A stretch of DNA of 20,563 bases from CAJBLF01 sp964495905 (GTDB lineage: Bacteria > Patescibacteriota > Gracilibacteria > Absconditabacterales > Absconditicoccaceae). Both the position numbers and the translations under genes were made by a program. This document shows positions 8,137-16,848 of this stretch, one piece after another. The notes under the pieces are model-generated. The model searched no databases and was not told the origin of the DNA. It worked only from the letters and a program-made list of their open reading frames with translations. How positions within the stretch are numbered: the stretch's first letter is position 1; the number at the start of each line of letters is the position of its first letter. Location: contig CAZBWN010000065.1 in NCBI GenBank assembly GCA_964495905.1, forward strand, positions 1 to 20,563, written 5' to 3'.

Positions 8137-9092
8137 AAAAATCATCTTCATCTGATAAAAAAATAGTATCCCCAGCTCCAAAAAATATATTCCATTCGCG
8201 AAAATTTTGGATGTTTGGTATCTTGAGCATCGCTGCGTATGCACTTTTGTTTTCTACGTTATTCTTGGATTTTGCAACACTCCAATCTATGATTTTTGTT
8301 TTATTGTTTTTTCTTTTTTTCCATTTCTTCTATCTAGAGATTCGCAGATTTCCTATAAAATATTTGATTATTTTGATGCTTGGTGTGTCACTAATTGAGG
8401 GTTTTTTTATCTGATATCCACATCTATTCCTTGTGATTTCTGCCTTGTGTATCAATGCAGGAATAATAATGCTCGCCTCTTCTCTCCAAGATGAATCACA
8501 TAACAAAATCAGTTTCAGTTCCTTGTGATATTTTAATGTCGGAGGATATATCTTCACGGTATTCATCACTATCGGATATAGTCTATTTGTATTCTGATAT
8601 TATGTAAAATTCCCGTTTACTTGCCAAGACCTCTCAGATACCTCTAGTAACGTAATCAGCTTCTTTACGCAACCTGTCGCTGCTGGTGTAGAAAAAATCA
8701 AGACTGATACCGCCGCGCTTTTTAATACCAAGATCAAAGATATCGCAGTTATCGGAAAGGATATTTCATTGCAGACCCAACAATCCAGGTATGCAACCAT
8801 CATCCAAAACATCAATGCTTTCAAAAAAAATCTTATCGACCAAACACTCAAAGATAATACCACTGTCAATATGGGAATCTGTGATTATCTTCTTGGACAA
8901 ATGAATCAGATTTATGAAAACCCTGCGTTCAAAACGTCAGTTATTCTCTTGATGTTTTTGCTCCTCTATGGATTTGTAAGAATAGTTTTTTGGCTTATGA
9001 CCGGTATCGCCTTTCTGATCTTCAAGATATTATTATGATTGAAAGTCTATCGTGTTAATAAGGTAATGAAAGAGGTAGAAGACCTGGAATAA
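8130..9092 (+). CDS. Polytopic membrane protein, 320 aa
   Basis: Unrecognised membrane protein. From ATG at 8130, overlapping the end of pilD, to TAA at 9090-9092, with four UGA=Gly. A short polar Ser/Lys-rich N-terminus precedes about four to five hydrophobic helices in the first 165 residues. A long polar helical region follows (about 170-260) with one Cys-containing start (F-T-C-Q-D), and two more hydrophobic segments near 265-305, then a charged tail. The layout (helices, large polar loop, helices) suggests a loop exposed outside the cell or a coiled stalk. Its position between prepilin peptidase and a secreted SLH protein suggests a cell-envelope or pilus role, but that is inference from context only. 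Confidence 0.75.
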
Positions 9093-9186
9093 AATAATTA
9101 ATAATGAAAAATTAATAATGAATAATGGTGGTTTTTTTTCTATCACATGTATCTCCATCTATTTTTTATTTTTTATTACGAATATC

Positions 9187-10086
9187 ATGAGAAAAAATCT
9201 CTTTATAATTGCCTTGATTCTGTTTGGGGTGATTGGTATCTCTTTTACTGTCAGTATCGCTAGCGCTACGGGCTCGCTAGAACCTACTCCTACTGGGTGA
9301 GTACCTACTCCACCAACAGCCGCTATGACCGAAATGCTTGAACAAGAAGCAAAACGACATATCGTAAACACTGATCCCACAACTGACGTTTATTTTAAAT
9401 GAATGATTTATACTTGTAGTGACTGAACCTGTAATGACTGAGACTGAGGTGGGAGAAGAGTATGGACGAATCGCTGTAGGTCTTACTCAGACTGGAGAGA
9501 AGAGGCTATAAGCTACCTTCCAGCAGGAACTGAACTTACTAGTTTCGGTACTGTAGATCCCTGCCCTTTATATACCTGAGCGACAGCGACTCTATCGACA
9601 GAGATTAAAGAAGCATATGATTATGCACTTGCAAATGGGATAACCACTCAGAATACATTACAAAATGCAGACGCATTAGGCGAACTGACGAGAGCACATA
9701 TGGCTAAGATGATCGTTAACTTTGCTGAAGGAGTGTTGCACAAAAGAACGGACAACTCCAGTGGCTGTGAGTTCAATGATATTTCTAATCAATCAGAAGA
9801 ATTACAACACTACATTGTGGAGTCATGTCAACTTGGACTTATGGGTCAAGGAATCGATGCTTTCAATCCGGAGAGTCTAATTACTAGAGCTCAATTCGGT
9901 ACTCTATTGTCTAGAACTTTGCATGGAGACACCTATAATGGAGGAGATCCTTACTATGCAGATCATTTGCAAGCGTTAAAAAATGCTGGTATTATGAACA
10001 ATATCTCTAATCCAAATGCTCTGGAGATCAGAGGATATGTATGGGTAATGTTGCAAAGAGCAGAAAATGAATCTAAATCACAGTAA
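9187..10086 (+). CDS. Secreted SLH-domain protein, 299 aa
   Basis: A signal peptide is clear: M-R-K-N followed by about 20 hydrophobic residues and a likely cleavage after A-S-A (about residue 27). A Pro/Thr linker and a Cys-rich, Gly/Asp-rich segment (about 65-115) follow, then three S-layer homology-like repeats (about 138-186, 194-241, 255-290) with the typical A-Y-x-Y-A-x-x-x-G-I, L-T-R-A and I-T-R-A-Q-F signatures. SLH domains attach proteins to the cell wall or S-layer. Six UGA=Gly codons lie in the first half. ATG at 9187 was chosen because it gives a clean signal peptide; the in-frame ATG at 9118 would add a second hydrophobic stretch. It probably belongs to the operon starting at 7255 (gap 94 bases). 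Confidence 0.85.
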
Positions 10087-10124
10087 ATATCGTCTAACTA
10101 ATCTAGAACAAGAATATATAGAAT

Positions 10125-10152
10125 TTGAAAATTAAAATATTATTAATATTAA
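10125..10152 (+). promoter_or_regulatory. Possible promoter of U32 gene
   Basis: TTGAAA (10125-10130), 16-bp spacer, TATTAA (10147-10152). Weak, in very AT-rich DNA. Confidence 0.25.
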
Positions 10153-10183
10153 AATATTCGCAACTTTATCTACGAGTATGTTA

Positions 10184-10230
10184 AATCTTTTAATGTTTTA
10201 ATGTTTTAATCTTTTAATGTTTTAATCTTT
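10184..10230. repeat. Tandem repeat AAT(C/G)TTTT x ~6
   Basis: Five full and one partial copy of an 8-mer alternating AATCTTTT and AATGTTTT, in the leader of the U32 gene (ATG at 10241). The array could change in length by slippage. A related A/T pattern in opposite orientation lies upstream of the M29 gene near 16706-16740. Confidence 0.85.
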
Positions 10231-10240
10231 GAATTAATTT

Positions 10241-11545
10241 ATGCATAAACCAACAATAGTCGCACCCGGAGGGTCATATGAAAAAGCCATGGTAGCTAGT
10301 CATTATGGAGCTGAAGAAGTCTATGTAGGAGTACCGTTCACATCGCTCAGGATGAGACAGAATAAAATCTATAATTTTGATAGTCTCAAAAAAACGGTAG
10401 ATGATCTCCACAAAAACTGAAGCAAAGCATTGCTTACGATGAACATCTTTCCAAAAAATATCGATATAAAAGTCTTTGAACTCACGGTACAAAAGATTGC
10501 TGACTGCGGTGCAGATGCTATCATCTTTTCTGATCCAGGGACATTTCATATACTCAAAAAGTATATGCCTGATACACCGCTCCATATGAGTACTCAGGCA
10601 TCTACCATGAACTATGCTGCCGTACAATTCTGGAAAGATATGGGGGTGAAAAGAATCGTCTTCGCGAGAGAATTGAACATAGAAGAGATCAAAGAAATCA
10701 GAGAAAAAGTCCCAGGGATGGAGATAGAAATATTTGTCCATGGATCCATGTGCATGACGTATTCCGGTCGTTGTCACCTAGGTGATTACATGTCATGAAG
10801 ACCAGGAAATAAAGGCGAATGTTCGCATGCCTGCAGATTCAAATACAAAGTACGACTTGAAGAAGAACGCAGACCAGGAAAATTTTTCCAAGTGGAGGGC
10901 GATGAGGATGGCAGTTATATCCTCTCTTCCAAAGATCTTTGCACCATAGAGAGATTGAAAGAAATTCTTCCTTATGTCGATGCGATCAAAATCGAATGAA
11001 GGAGTAAATCAGAATTTTATGTCGGAGGTATCGTAAAAGCATACAAGCATGTACGTGATGCCATCATAGCAGGTACGCCTATAGATCCTAAGATAGCTGA
11101 CTTAGTGAATGTGATCCCTCATAGAGCATATCGGGATGGATTTCTGTTTCATAAATTAAGTGAGTTTCCAGAATGAGAAACTGATATCGTGGATCAGACA
11201 ATCCAAAAATCCATCGCTGCATCAGAGACTCCTAATGATGAGAAACAGACCGTAACAACAACATTGGATTCAGCAGGACCGCTTTTCAATAGAAATTATT
11301 TCTGAATGTTCTCTGATCAATATATCGAATACAATGGTAAAAAATATTTTCATATCGACCCCAAAGAAGTTCTCACTCCGGGTATGAAACTTAAATATCT
11401 GACCCCTACAAGCATGGGAGAATTGGAAATTCTGGACATCTTGGATGCAAAGGGAAACGCATTAGAAAAAGTGCATTGCAATACCAAGGACGTATATATT
11501 CTGACTGACAAAAAACTTGAAGGTCGGGAGATTTTATATGTATAG
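10241..11545 (+). CDS. U32 family protein, TrhP-like, 434 aa
   Basis: U32 proteins were named as collagenase-like peptidases, but characterised members TrhP and RlhA act in tRNA or rRNA hydroxylation. Evidence: N-terminal A-P-G-G-S-Y-E-K-A and G-A-E-E-V-Y-V-G (TIM-barrel start), the U32 signature E-I-F-V-H-G-S-M-C-M-T-Y-S-G-R-C (about 163-178), and four cysteines C171, C178, C193 and C197 in the arrangement proposed to bind an Fe-S cluster. UGA=Gly occurs five times, for example in M-S-G-R-P-G-N and I-E-G-R-S-K, both strongly conserved glycines. The C-terminal 120 residues form the usual second domain. Start at ATG 10241 gives the expected K-P-T-I-V-A-P-G-G beginning. Length fits TrhP. It is followed by a convergent MFS gene. 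Confidence 0.92.
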
Positions 11546-11625
11546 CGAACAAGAATTATTTAAATATTTTAATTTCTTAGTAAAAAATTATTCTATTTTT
11601 TTATTTTAAAAAACGCTTCGCTTGA

Positions 11626-11674
11626 CATACTTTTGAAGATTCCCGCAGCTTCGTGCGGGACAGGCGCCAGTATG
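11626..11674. repeat. Inverted repeat between convergent genes
   Basis: Outer arms CATACT (11626-11631) and AGTATG (11669-11674) enclose a GC-rich hairpin CCCGCA (11642-11647)/TGCGGG (11654-11659). It lies between the ends of the U32 gene and the MFS gene. Without a U-tract directly after the stem on either strand it is not a classic terminator; it may be a small dispersed element serving as one. Confidence 0.5.
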
Positions 11675-11710
11675 CAAAACTCCTTTCCAGATGCTAATCT
11701 TTTTTTTACT

Positions 11711-13033
11711 CTAAACTTTCGGTTCTGAAATCGGGAATACTATATCGATTCATTTTTTCTGAAAGAGATTATATCTTTTAATAATCCCTATTACTGATAT
11801 AGCAAGTATTATTATTCCGATGATGATGAATGAAATTTGGATACTTCCGAATATAATGGATAACGCTCCAAATAAAAGTACTCCTATAATTTCTCATACC
11901 TTACCCACAAATTCTCCCACTCCGGATATCGTACCTTCTTCTTTTGGATTTGTACAATCAGAAATATATGCTGAAATGACGGGGCGCATCAATGATAATC
12001 ATAAAGAGATACCAAAAGTAATGATAATAACATTTCGGAAGGATTCATTGTATCCAATCAAGAGATACAGAAAAGACATAAAGAGCAATACAAAAAATAG
12101 GAATTTCCTTTTACTATTTTTTCCTGAAAGATCACCAATAAAAATATCAATCACATATGGCAGCCTCATCACTGCAAATATTATTGCTACTTGAGAAAGA
12201 CTAAGATTGTTTGCTATGGATACGATAGGAATAAATATAAATCCGATGTAATTGAGCACATTGAAAAGTATTTCAAATCCAAGTGCATAATACATCCTGG
12301 ATGAATATGTTTTTAATGTCACTACTACTTGTTTAATCGGACGAAAAGAAAACACTTCTCTAAAAAATTTATGCAAAAATTTTTCCTTTCAAAATAATTC
12401 TCTGATTTTAGTCTTACTGAGACCTGGCAATCTTTCATCGATAAACAACGATATAATTGCAAATATTGAAATAAAAAGAAAAAGAAAATGAAGTTTGATG
12501 AAAAGAATCAATCCTGAAGCAATCAAGGCACCGACTACATATGCTAGATTTCCAGCTGAAAAATATAATCAAAAAGCTCTTCCTCTAGTGGGTGATGTAG
12601 TATGTTTACGGATAAATGTTTGATATGTAGTAATCAATGAGGCAGATGCAAACCCATTACAAATTACAGCTGCTATCAACAGCCATAATTCTCCTGTTAA
12701 TCCTGCAAGAAAATATAAGACTCCCGTGATTACGTATACCAATTTGCTTAAAATTATCACTGATCTGATGTTTGTATGGTCATCCTCTTCTCCTACCGTA
12801 ATAGAAAAAAACATTTTGGAAAATGATAATATAGCTGATATGATTGATATCCAAAAAACATTATCCACTATGCTCTTCACATATATAGAAAAAAATGTAT
12901 CTCACCCCAATCCTCGTCAAAGGATAAACACGAATACTGAAAGTCATACAATTCTGATAGAAGGGAGTATAGAGCTGAAAATCCCCTGTATCCTTCCCAT
13001 AATAGTCTTTTGTTTTTGATTTTTTTCAGTCAT
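11711..13033 (-). CDS. MFS transporter, 440 aa
   Basis: Secondary transporter of the major facilitator superfamily: about 12 hydrophobic helices in two halves, separated by a polar loop near residues 195-230 (rich in Lys, Arg and Phe). The substrate is not identifiable. Unbroken from ATG (13031-13033) to TAG (11711-11713) only with UGA=Gly at about eight positions, including G-L-G-G-D near residue 42 and before the last ten residues. CGA codon 40 lies in L-G-x-G-L-G-G-D, at the start of helix 1, where Trp or Arg would both be possible. It has its own promoter with a perfect -35 box and is convergent with the U32 gene. Confidence 0.85.
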
Positions 13034-13064
13034 ATTTTATTTGTTATATAAATAGTATATATCC

Positions 13065-13092
13065 ATTGTAACTAAAAAGTTTTTTTTGTCAA
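13065..13092 (-). promoter_or_regulatory. Promoter of MFS gene
   Basis: Minus-strand TTGACA (13087-13092), 16-bp spacer, TACAAT (13065-13070), 32 bases before the ATG. Confidence 0.7.
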
Positions 13093-13114
13093 AAATTTAA
13101 AAAATGGAAAAGAT

Positions 13115-13202
13115 TGTCATTTCGACGTCCGTCTAAGCGGAAAGGAGAAATCTTATATAAGAGTGGAGATTTCTCATCCTAAAACGCGGATTCGAAATGA
13201 CA
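13115..13202. repeat. 88-bp inverted-repeat element
   Basis: Ends TGTCATTTCGA (13115) and TCGAAATGACA (to 13202) are perfect inverted repeats. An inner pair GGAGAAATCT/GGAGATTTCTC forms a second hairpin. This is the common TGTCATTTCGA type of small non-autonomous element, related in style but not identical to the element at 2211-2276. Confidence 0.65.
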
Positions 13203-13210
13203 AAAAAAAA

Positions 13211-13240
13211 TAAAAAAAAATGGAGAGTATTATTTCTCCA
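13211..13240 (-). terminator. Terminator of 113-aa protein gene
   Basis: 6-bp stem TGGAGA/TCTCCA (13221-13226 with 13235-13240), 8-nt loop, then on the minus strand a long run of U broken by one A (13202-13220). A separate perfect 14-nt palindrome TCCGCCTAGGCGGA lies at 13255-13268. Confidence 0.75.
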
Positions 13241-13290
13241 TATTTCCATGTTTCTCCGCCTAGGCGGATTTCCATGTTTCAATCTTTTTT

Positions 13291-13632
13291 TTAACGTTTT
13301 ACAGACATCATTTTTCTAAGCTTTCCTCTTGTCCATCCCGACTGTGGTGCATCTACCACTTCTGAACCTCCTGATGGTGTCTTGATAAATCTGTATCCAT
13401 CGGGATCTGTCCTGAGTCTTGTCTCTCGGCAGATTTTTCTTCCTCTGAGAAATCGACTATAATCATGTCCTTTAGGATTTTTAACTACTCCAACTACTCC
13501 AAGCTCTTTGGCTTCTTCCATAGTGAGTTTTCTTTTTGGATATTCAAATCTCTTATTACCTCTTGCTCTGGTAGCGGCTCTTGCTTGTTGAGATTTTTTT
13601 TTAGCGATACCCTGTTTGTTTGTTCTTGCCAT
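13291..13632 (-). CDS. Small basic protein, 113 aa
   Basis: Unrecognised protein, very rich in Arg, Lys and Gly, with no UGA codon. The N-terminus M-A-R-T-N-K-Q-G-I-A-K-K-K with further Arg/Lys clusters suggests nucleic-acid or ribosome binding, by composition only. Two CGA codons fall in Y-S-x-F-L-R-G-R-K-I-C-x-E-T-R and would be Trp under the proposed recoding. A central E-E-A-K-E-L-G-V-V-G-V-V segment and a C-terminal G-W-T-R-G-K-L-R-K-M-M tail are visible. It is a single-gene unit with promoter at 13685-13712 and terminator at 13211-13240, divergent from the reverse transcriptase gene. Confidence 0.7.
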   Translation of the reverse strand: MARTNKQGIAKKKSQQARAATRARGNKRFEYPKRKLTMEEAKELGVVGVVKNPKGHDYSRFLRGRKICRETRLRTDPDGYRFIKTPSGGSEVVDAPQSGWTRGKLRKMMSVKR

Positions 13633-13684
13633 TTTTGCTTCGCAAATGAATAATTTAAAATGAATAATGAATAATTATGGTATA

Positions 13685-13712
13685 ATCATATTGATTGATG
13701 AATAATTTTCAA
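13685..13712 (-). promoter_or_regulatory. Promoter of 113-aa protein gene
   Basis: Minus-strand TTGAAA (13707-13712), 16-bp spacer, TATGAT (13685-13690), about 53 bases before the ATG. Confidence 0.5.
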
Positions 13713-13734
13713 GACAGACCTTAAAAAAAATATA

Positions 13735-13762
13735 TTGTATATTATCATCTTTTTATTATAAG
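13735..13762 (+). promoter_or_regulatory. Possible promoter of reverse transcriptase
   Basis: TTGTAT (13735-13740), 16-bp spacer, TATAAG (13757-13762), 28 bases before the ATG at 13791. A weak match in AT-rich DNA. Confidence 0.35.
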
Positions 13763-13790
13763 TAAATACGGTTTATATAAATATATTGAA

Positions 13791-15191
13791 ATGGAAAAAT
13801 GATGTATTTTACCAAATAATCTCATACAAAAGCTCAATAAAGATGATGTAATTGTTGCTAGTCTTACTCGTTTCTGCAAATGTTCTACAGATGAACTTTT
13901 TGCCGTATTAAAAAATAGAAGCAAAGAGAATAGATGATGATGATATGGATATACTCAATACACTAAAAATAATGGGAAAAAAATCAGAACTATAAGTGTA
14001 CCACGAAAGAATCTCAAAAAAATACAAGAAGCCATCAAAGATCGTCTAGATCAGATACCTGTTTCTTTGGCTTCTACTGCTTGAAAAATAGGAGACTCTG
14101 CAGAAAAGAATATTGAATTACATAAACATAATCTCTACTTATTAAGCATGGATATAAAAAATGCTTATCCTTCTATCACCACACATAGAGTATATAAAAA
14201 CCTGCAATGAGCATTACCGCTAAAATATCGGTGTCCACAGTTGATTACTGATGAAGATAAAGATATCTTTATAAGGACAATTACTCATCTCTGTGTTCAT
14301 GATAATCAACTCCCTCAATGAGCAAGTACGAGCGGTCAAATACAAAATATAGTTTTTTCATCACTCGACATACAGATAGAAAAAAAAATTCCAGAACTTG
14401 TCTGATCGCATATGGTGTATTCTAGATATGCCGACGATATGGCAATCAGCTTTCCTCACTTTTCCACTCTGGAGATTTTGAAAGAAAAAATGGAAAAATA
14501 TATACAGACTTTGAAAAAACATCGAGAGAGAAGATCAATTTTGCTTGATGAATTTTCTAAGGATACCTTTATCGTCACGGATAATTTTGAACAGAAATAT
14601 CTTCAAAAAAAAATAGAAGATATAAAAGAACTCATGAAATGATCATGATTGCCTGATGAAGAAATATATAAACATATAGGAACTCTCGATGCTTATAAAA
14701 AAAACATCAAATATTCAACTTGGCGCATCTCTGATATCCACGATGAAATTTTGAAAGTCATATGATGAGAATGACGAAAAATTAATAACATAAAAACGAA
14801 TATGCGAACACCGCAAAGCGATAGAGAAAGAGAAATCAATGGTATAACGCTTGATGAAGAAGGCAATAAATGACTCAACAAAAGGAAGAGAGCGCAATAT
14901 TTGAAAATATTCAATCATCTCATTAAACATTCTCAAAACGACTTAAAAGGATTTACATTTTATAGAGAAAAATTCAATACGTTGGAAAATTTCGATATAT
15001 GTTCGTCTACTATAACACAAATAATAGACGGTATTTATCATCGCATAGCCCGCATTTATGGAACGGGAAGAATTCCTAAACCGCTCCATGAAGCATATCA
15101 AAAGGCAAAACATAAACGATCAAGCCATGAAATATATCTCACCTATCTCCCGAATAATTCAGATACAAATAATGAAGAATTATTATTCTAA
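13791..15191 (+). CDS. Retron-like reverse transcriptase, 466 aa
   Basis: RNA-dependent DNA polymerase. Motifs in order: I-R-T-I-S-V-P then L-K-K-I-Q (about 75-90); N-I-E-L-H (107-111), comparable to the retron N-A-x-x-H; S-M-D-I-K-N-A-Y-P-S-I with catalytic D121; L-P-Q-G-A-S-T-S-G (174-182; Gly177 is UGA); Y-S-R-Y-A-D-D (YADD 213-216); and K-T then I-N-G (349-351), comparable to the retron V-T-G, followed by L-N-K-R-K-R-A-Q-Y-L. About 14 UGA=Gly codons, including three in a row. The distance from YADD to the K-T/I-N-G block is longer than usual for retrons (about 130 residues), so a thumb or palm insertion is likely. There is no maturase or endonuclease domain (against group II intron), and the motif-4 block is unlike the S-Q type of diversity-generating retroelements. 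It is followed by a structured non-coding stretch. No effector gene is adjacent. Confidence 0.88.
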
Positions 15192-15335
15192 TTTTTTTTT
15201 CACTATAACAACAATACCCCCCAGAAAAGCTGGAGGGTAAATTTTGATGTGGCATATGCCATTTTGAAAAAGGGTATTGTTGTTATGGCGTTTTTACGCC
15301 ATTCCCACTTCATTCTTAAATTATTGTAATAATTT
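15192..15335 (+). ncRNA. Structured region after RT, candidate cognate RNA
   Basis: Non-coding stretch directly after the RT stop codon. A perfect 15-nt inverted repeat (15205-15219 ATAACAACAATACCC with 15272-15286) encloses 52 nt with a hairpin CCAG/CTGG (15221-15224 with 15230-15233), extendable by ACCC/GGGT, and a palindrome TGGCATATGCCA (15250-15261). Next comes a 7-bp hairpin ATGGCGT/ACGCCAT (15285-15291 with 15296-15302). None is followed by a good U-tract on either strand, so they are not simple terminators. Long complementary ends around small hairpins recall a1/a2 pairing of retron msr-msd RNA, but retron RNA normally lies upstream of the RT and is longer. Role unproven. Confidence 0.4.
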
Positions 15336-15344
15336 TTAAGAATG
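15311..15344. repeat. AT-rich hairpin between convergent genes
   Basis: CATTCTTAAA (15311-15320) pairs perfectly with TTTAAGAATG (15335-15344); the inner TTATT/AATAA can extend the stem. It overlaps the stop codon of the 49-aa ORF and could end transcripts from either side, although no U-run follows. Confidence 0.45.
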
Positions 15345-15485
15345 ATTCGTTCCTGGAGAATACATCACCATGTTACTGATAATGTCGTACATGAAAGCAC
15401 AGTCTCCTATATCCTCTCGATACAAAGGATTCACGGTATATATGGCATCATTGCCCCCGCTTACCTTGAAGATAGTTAATCACAT
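15336..15485 (-). CDS. Possible small protein, 49 aa
   Basis: Short frame from ATG (15483-15485) to TAA (15336-15338), 20 bases behind the M29 aminopeptidase gene on the same strand, with one UGA as Gly at codon 2. The sequence is mixed and hydrophobic (G-G-N-D-A-I-Y-T-V-N-P-L-Y, then D-C-A-F-M-Y-D-I-I) and looks protein-like rather than low-complexity. The same frame stays open upstream through the end of the aminopeptidase gene. I do not recognise it and see no Shine-Dalgarno sequence. It could be chance. Confidence 0.3.
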
Positions 15486-15505
15486 AAGAAATTCAAGAAA
15501 ATATT

Positions 15506-16705
15506 TTACACGGTGAATTGACCATTCTGGTAGATAATTTTTTCTGATCCATCTGCAAGCGTTGCTGTCACGGTCCTTCTTTTTGTGGAAATGATGTCGG
15601 TATGTTCGGCGCTTTGATTGAATCCTAGGTCTGCCACTTCCTTGTCTGTCAGTTTGCTTGCATCACCGATATATGTTTCGTTGTAAGCGCTTCCTATAGC
15701 GACATGCGTGTTTCACTCCGGACCTCAAACATTTTCGTCGTATAATGTCTCTCCCATAAATTTTGTGATATGAGAAAACCTTCCATCCGTAAGAGAAAAT
15801 TCTCAAAGTTTATTTGCGTTGGGAATATTTATCATCTCTTTCAATCCTTCCTTATTTTCTGATGCATCGAAATCCACGATGATACCATTTTCAAATTTGA
15901 GGTAGATATCCTTGATGATCTGCCCAAAATGATAGAGTGGTTGATTAAATCTCATCCATCCGTTTGTCTCTCTCCGATCTGGAGAAGTGAAGATTTCGAA
16001 GGAAGGGATATTGCGTCATCCTCATCCCAATCGTTGTCTATTGCTTCAGATTTTTATTTTGATATCTGCATCTTCTCAGACTACATGTACGTATTCTATC
16101 TGCAAAGCATTGAGTTTGTTTTTGATCTCTTCTGTATTTTTAAATGTCCTTTTCCGTTCTGCGATAGGATCATCATAATCCAGATAGCACGCTTTGATGA
16201 TCTGATTCCGATACTCTTCCAGTGACATCCCTACTTCATCAGCCATGGCTTGGGTACCGTATAATCCGAGCGTCCGTGTCATCTTTCCGTCCATCTCTTT
16301 TTTGACGCGTTTCTCTTTATATTCTTTGCGGGAATGGATCCTCGCAGCTAATTTTTTTGGATCGATATCTTTGAGCTCATGCTTGTCCGCTTCAGCGATG
16401 ACAGAAATCACGTGCGTCATCTGTTCTACCTTACCGTGCAGAAAGTGGCTTGGGTAGTAGACTATCTGATCATCGTTAGCATGTTCAAAAAAATGTTTTG
16501 CAACATCATCAGGAAGATATTCCATGATTGGATGAGCGCCCACTTCGAGGATCGCTTTTTGAAGAGGGAGATAAAATGGTTTTGCACATTCAGGAATCTG
16601 AACAAAAACTGTCTCACCTACTTTTGCTCACTCTCCTCCTCGGAGGGCGAATTTTACTAGGACATCAGCGTATTTCTTTAACATTTCTTGACTTGGAATA
16701 TACAT
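15506..16705 (-). CDS. M29 aminopeptidase (AmpS/AmpT-like), 399 aa
   Basis: Metal-dependent aminopeptidase, cytoplasmic, removing N-terminal residues from peptides. Evidence: start M-Y-I-P-S-Q-E-M-L-K-K-Y-A-D-V-L-V; then R-N-I-P-S-F-E-I-F-T-S-P-D; the metal-site region L-Y-D-E-N-V-G-G-P-E-G-N-T-H-V-A-I-G; H-T-D-I near the C-terminus, matching the metal-binding His and Asp of the family; and the typical end L-A-D-G-S-E-K-I-I-Y-Q-N-G-Q-F. About eight UGA=Gly codons, several in the G-G-G-R-N-I-P-S-F block. CGA at codon 225 and CGG at codon 244 fall where relatives have Trp (as I recall, S-P-D-W-R). Length fits the family (about 400-415 aa). Start at 16705 gives the family N-terminus. Confidence 0.92.
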
Positions 16706-16756
16706 TAGAAAATTAAAAGATTAAAAGATTATTAAAATTAAAACATTGTGAAAATC

Positions 16757-16784
16757 AGAGTATGTATTTTTGAAGTTTTTTCAA
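16757..16784 (-). promoter_or_regulatory. Possible promoter of aminopeptidase
   Basis: Minus-strand TTGAAA (16779-16784), 16-bp spacer, TACTCT (16757-16762). The -10 box is weak. Confidence 0.35.
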
Positions 16785-16801
16785 TTGTTTTGTAGAAGTA
16801 T

Positions 16802-16829
16802 TTGATTTTTTATGTGTTTTTGGTATAAG
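16802..16829 (+). promoter_or_regulatory. Promoter of tRNA-Thr
   Basis: TTGATT (16802-16807), 16-bp spacer, TATAAG (16824-16829), 19 bases before the mature 5' end. Confidence 0.55.
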
Positions 16830-16848
16830 CATCCGGCATTTATAAGAT

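Noticed and set aside
8600..8869. Minus-strand ORF over the membrane protein gene, with hydrophobic composition
   Set aside because: It is antisense to a longer frame that is coupled to pilD and continuous with UGA=Gly; it has no own signals.
1055..9300. Many short ORFs ending in UGA look like a field of pseudogenes
   Set aside because: With UGA=Gly the pieces join in the same frame, without frameshifts, into full-length conserved proteins; decay would also give frameshifts and TAA/TAG stops.
13116..13202. Attachment site or integron attC-like site
   Set aside because: No integrase is nearby and the symmetry is that of a small inverted-repeat element.
13633..13790. Retron msr-msd upstream of the RT, the usual place
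   Set aside because: This stretch is AT-rich and holds two divergent promoters but no GC-containing hairpins or complementary ends.
13791..15345. Diversity-generating retroelement
   Set aside because: The RT motif 4 is Q-G-A-S-T-S-G, not the DGR S-Q type; no adenine-biased near-repeat of the flanking sequence (template/variable pair) and no Avd gene were seen in the window.
13791..15345. Group II intron
   Set aside because: No maturase X or HNH domain was seen after the RT core, and no intron domain V-like hairpin was recognised downstream.
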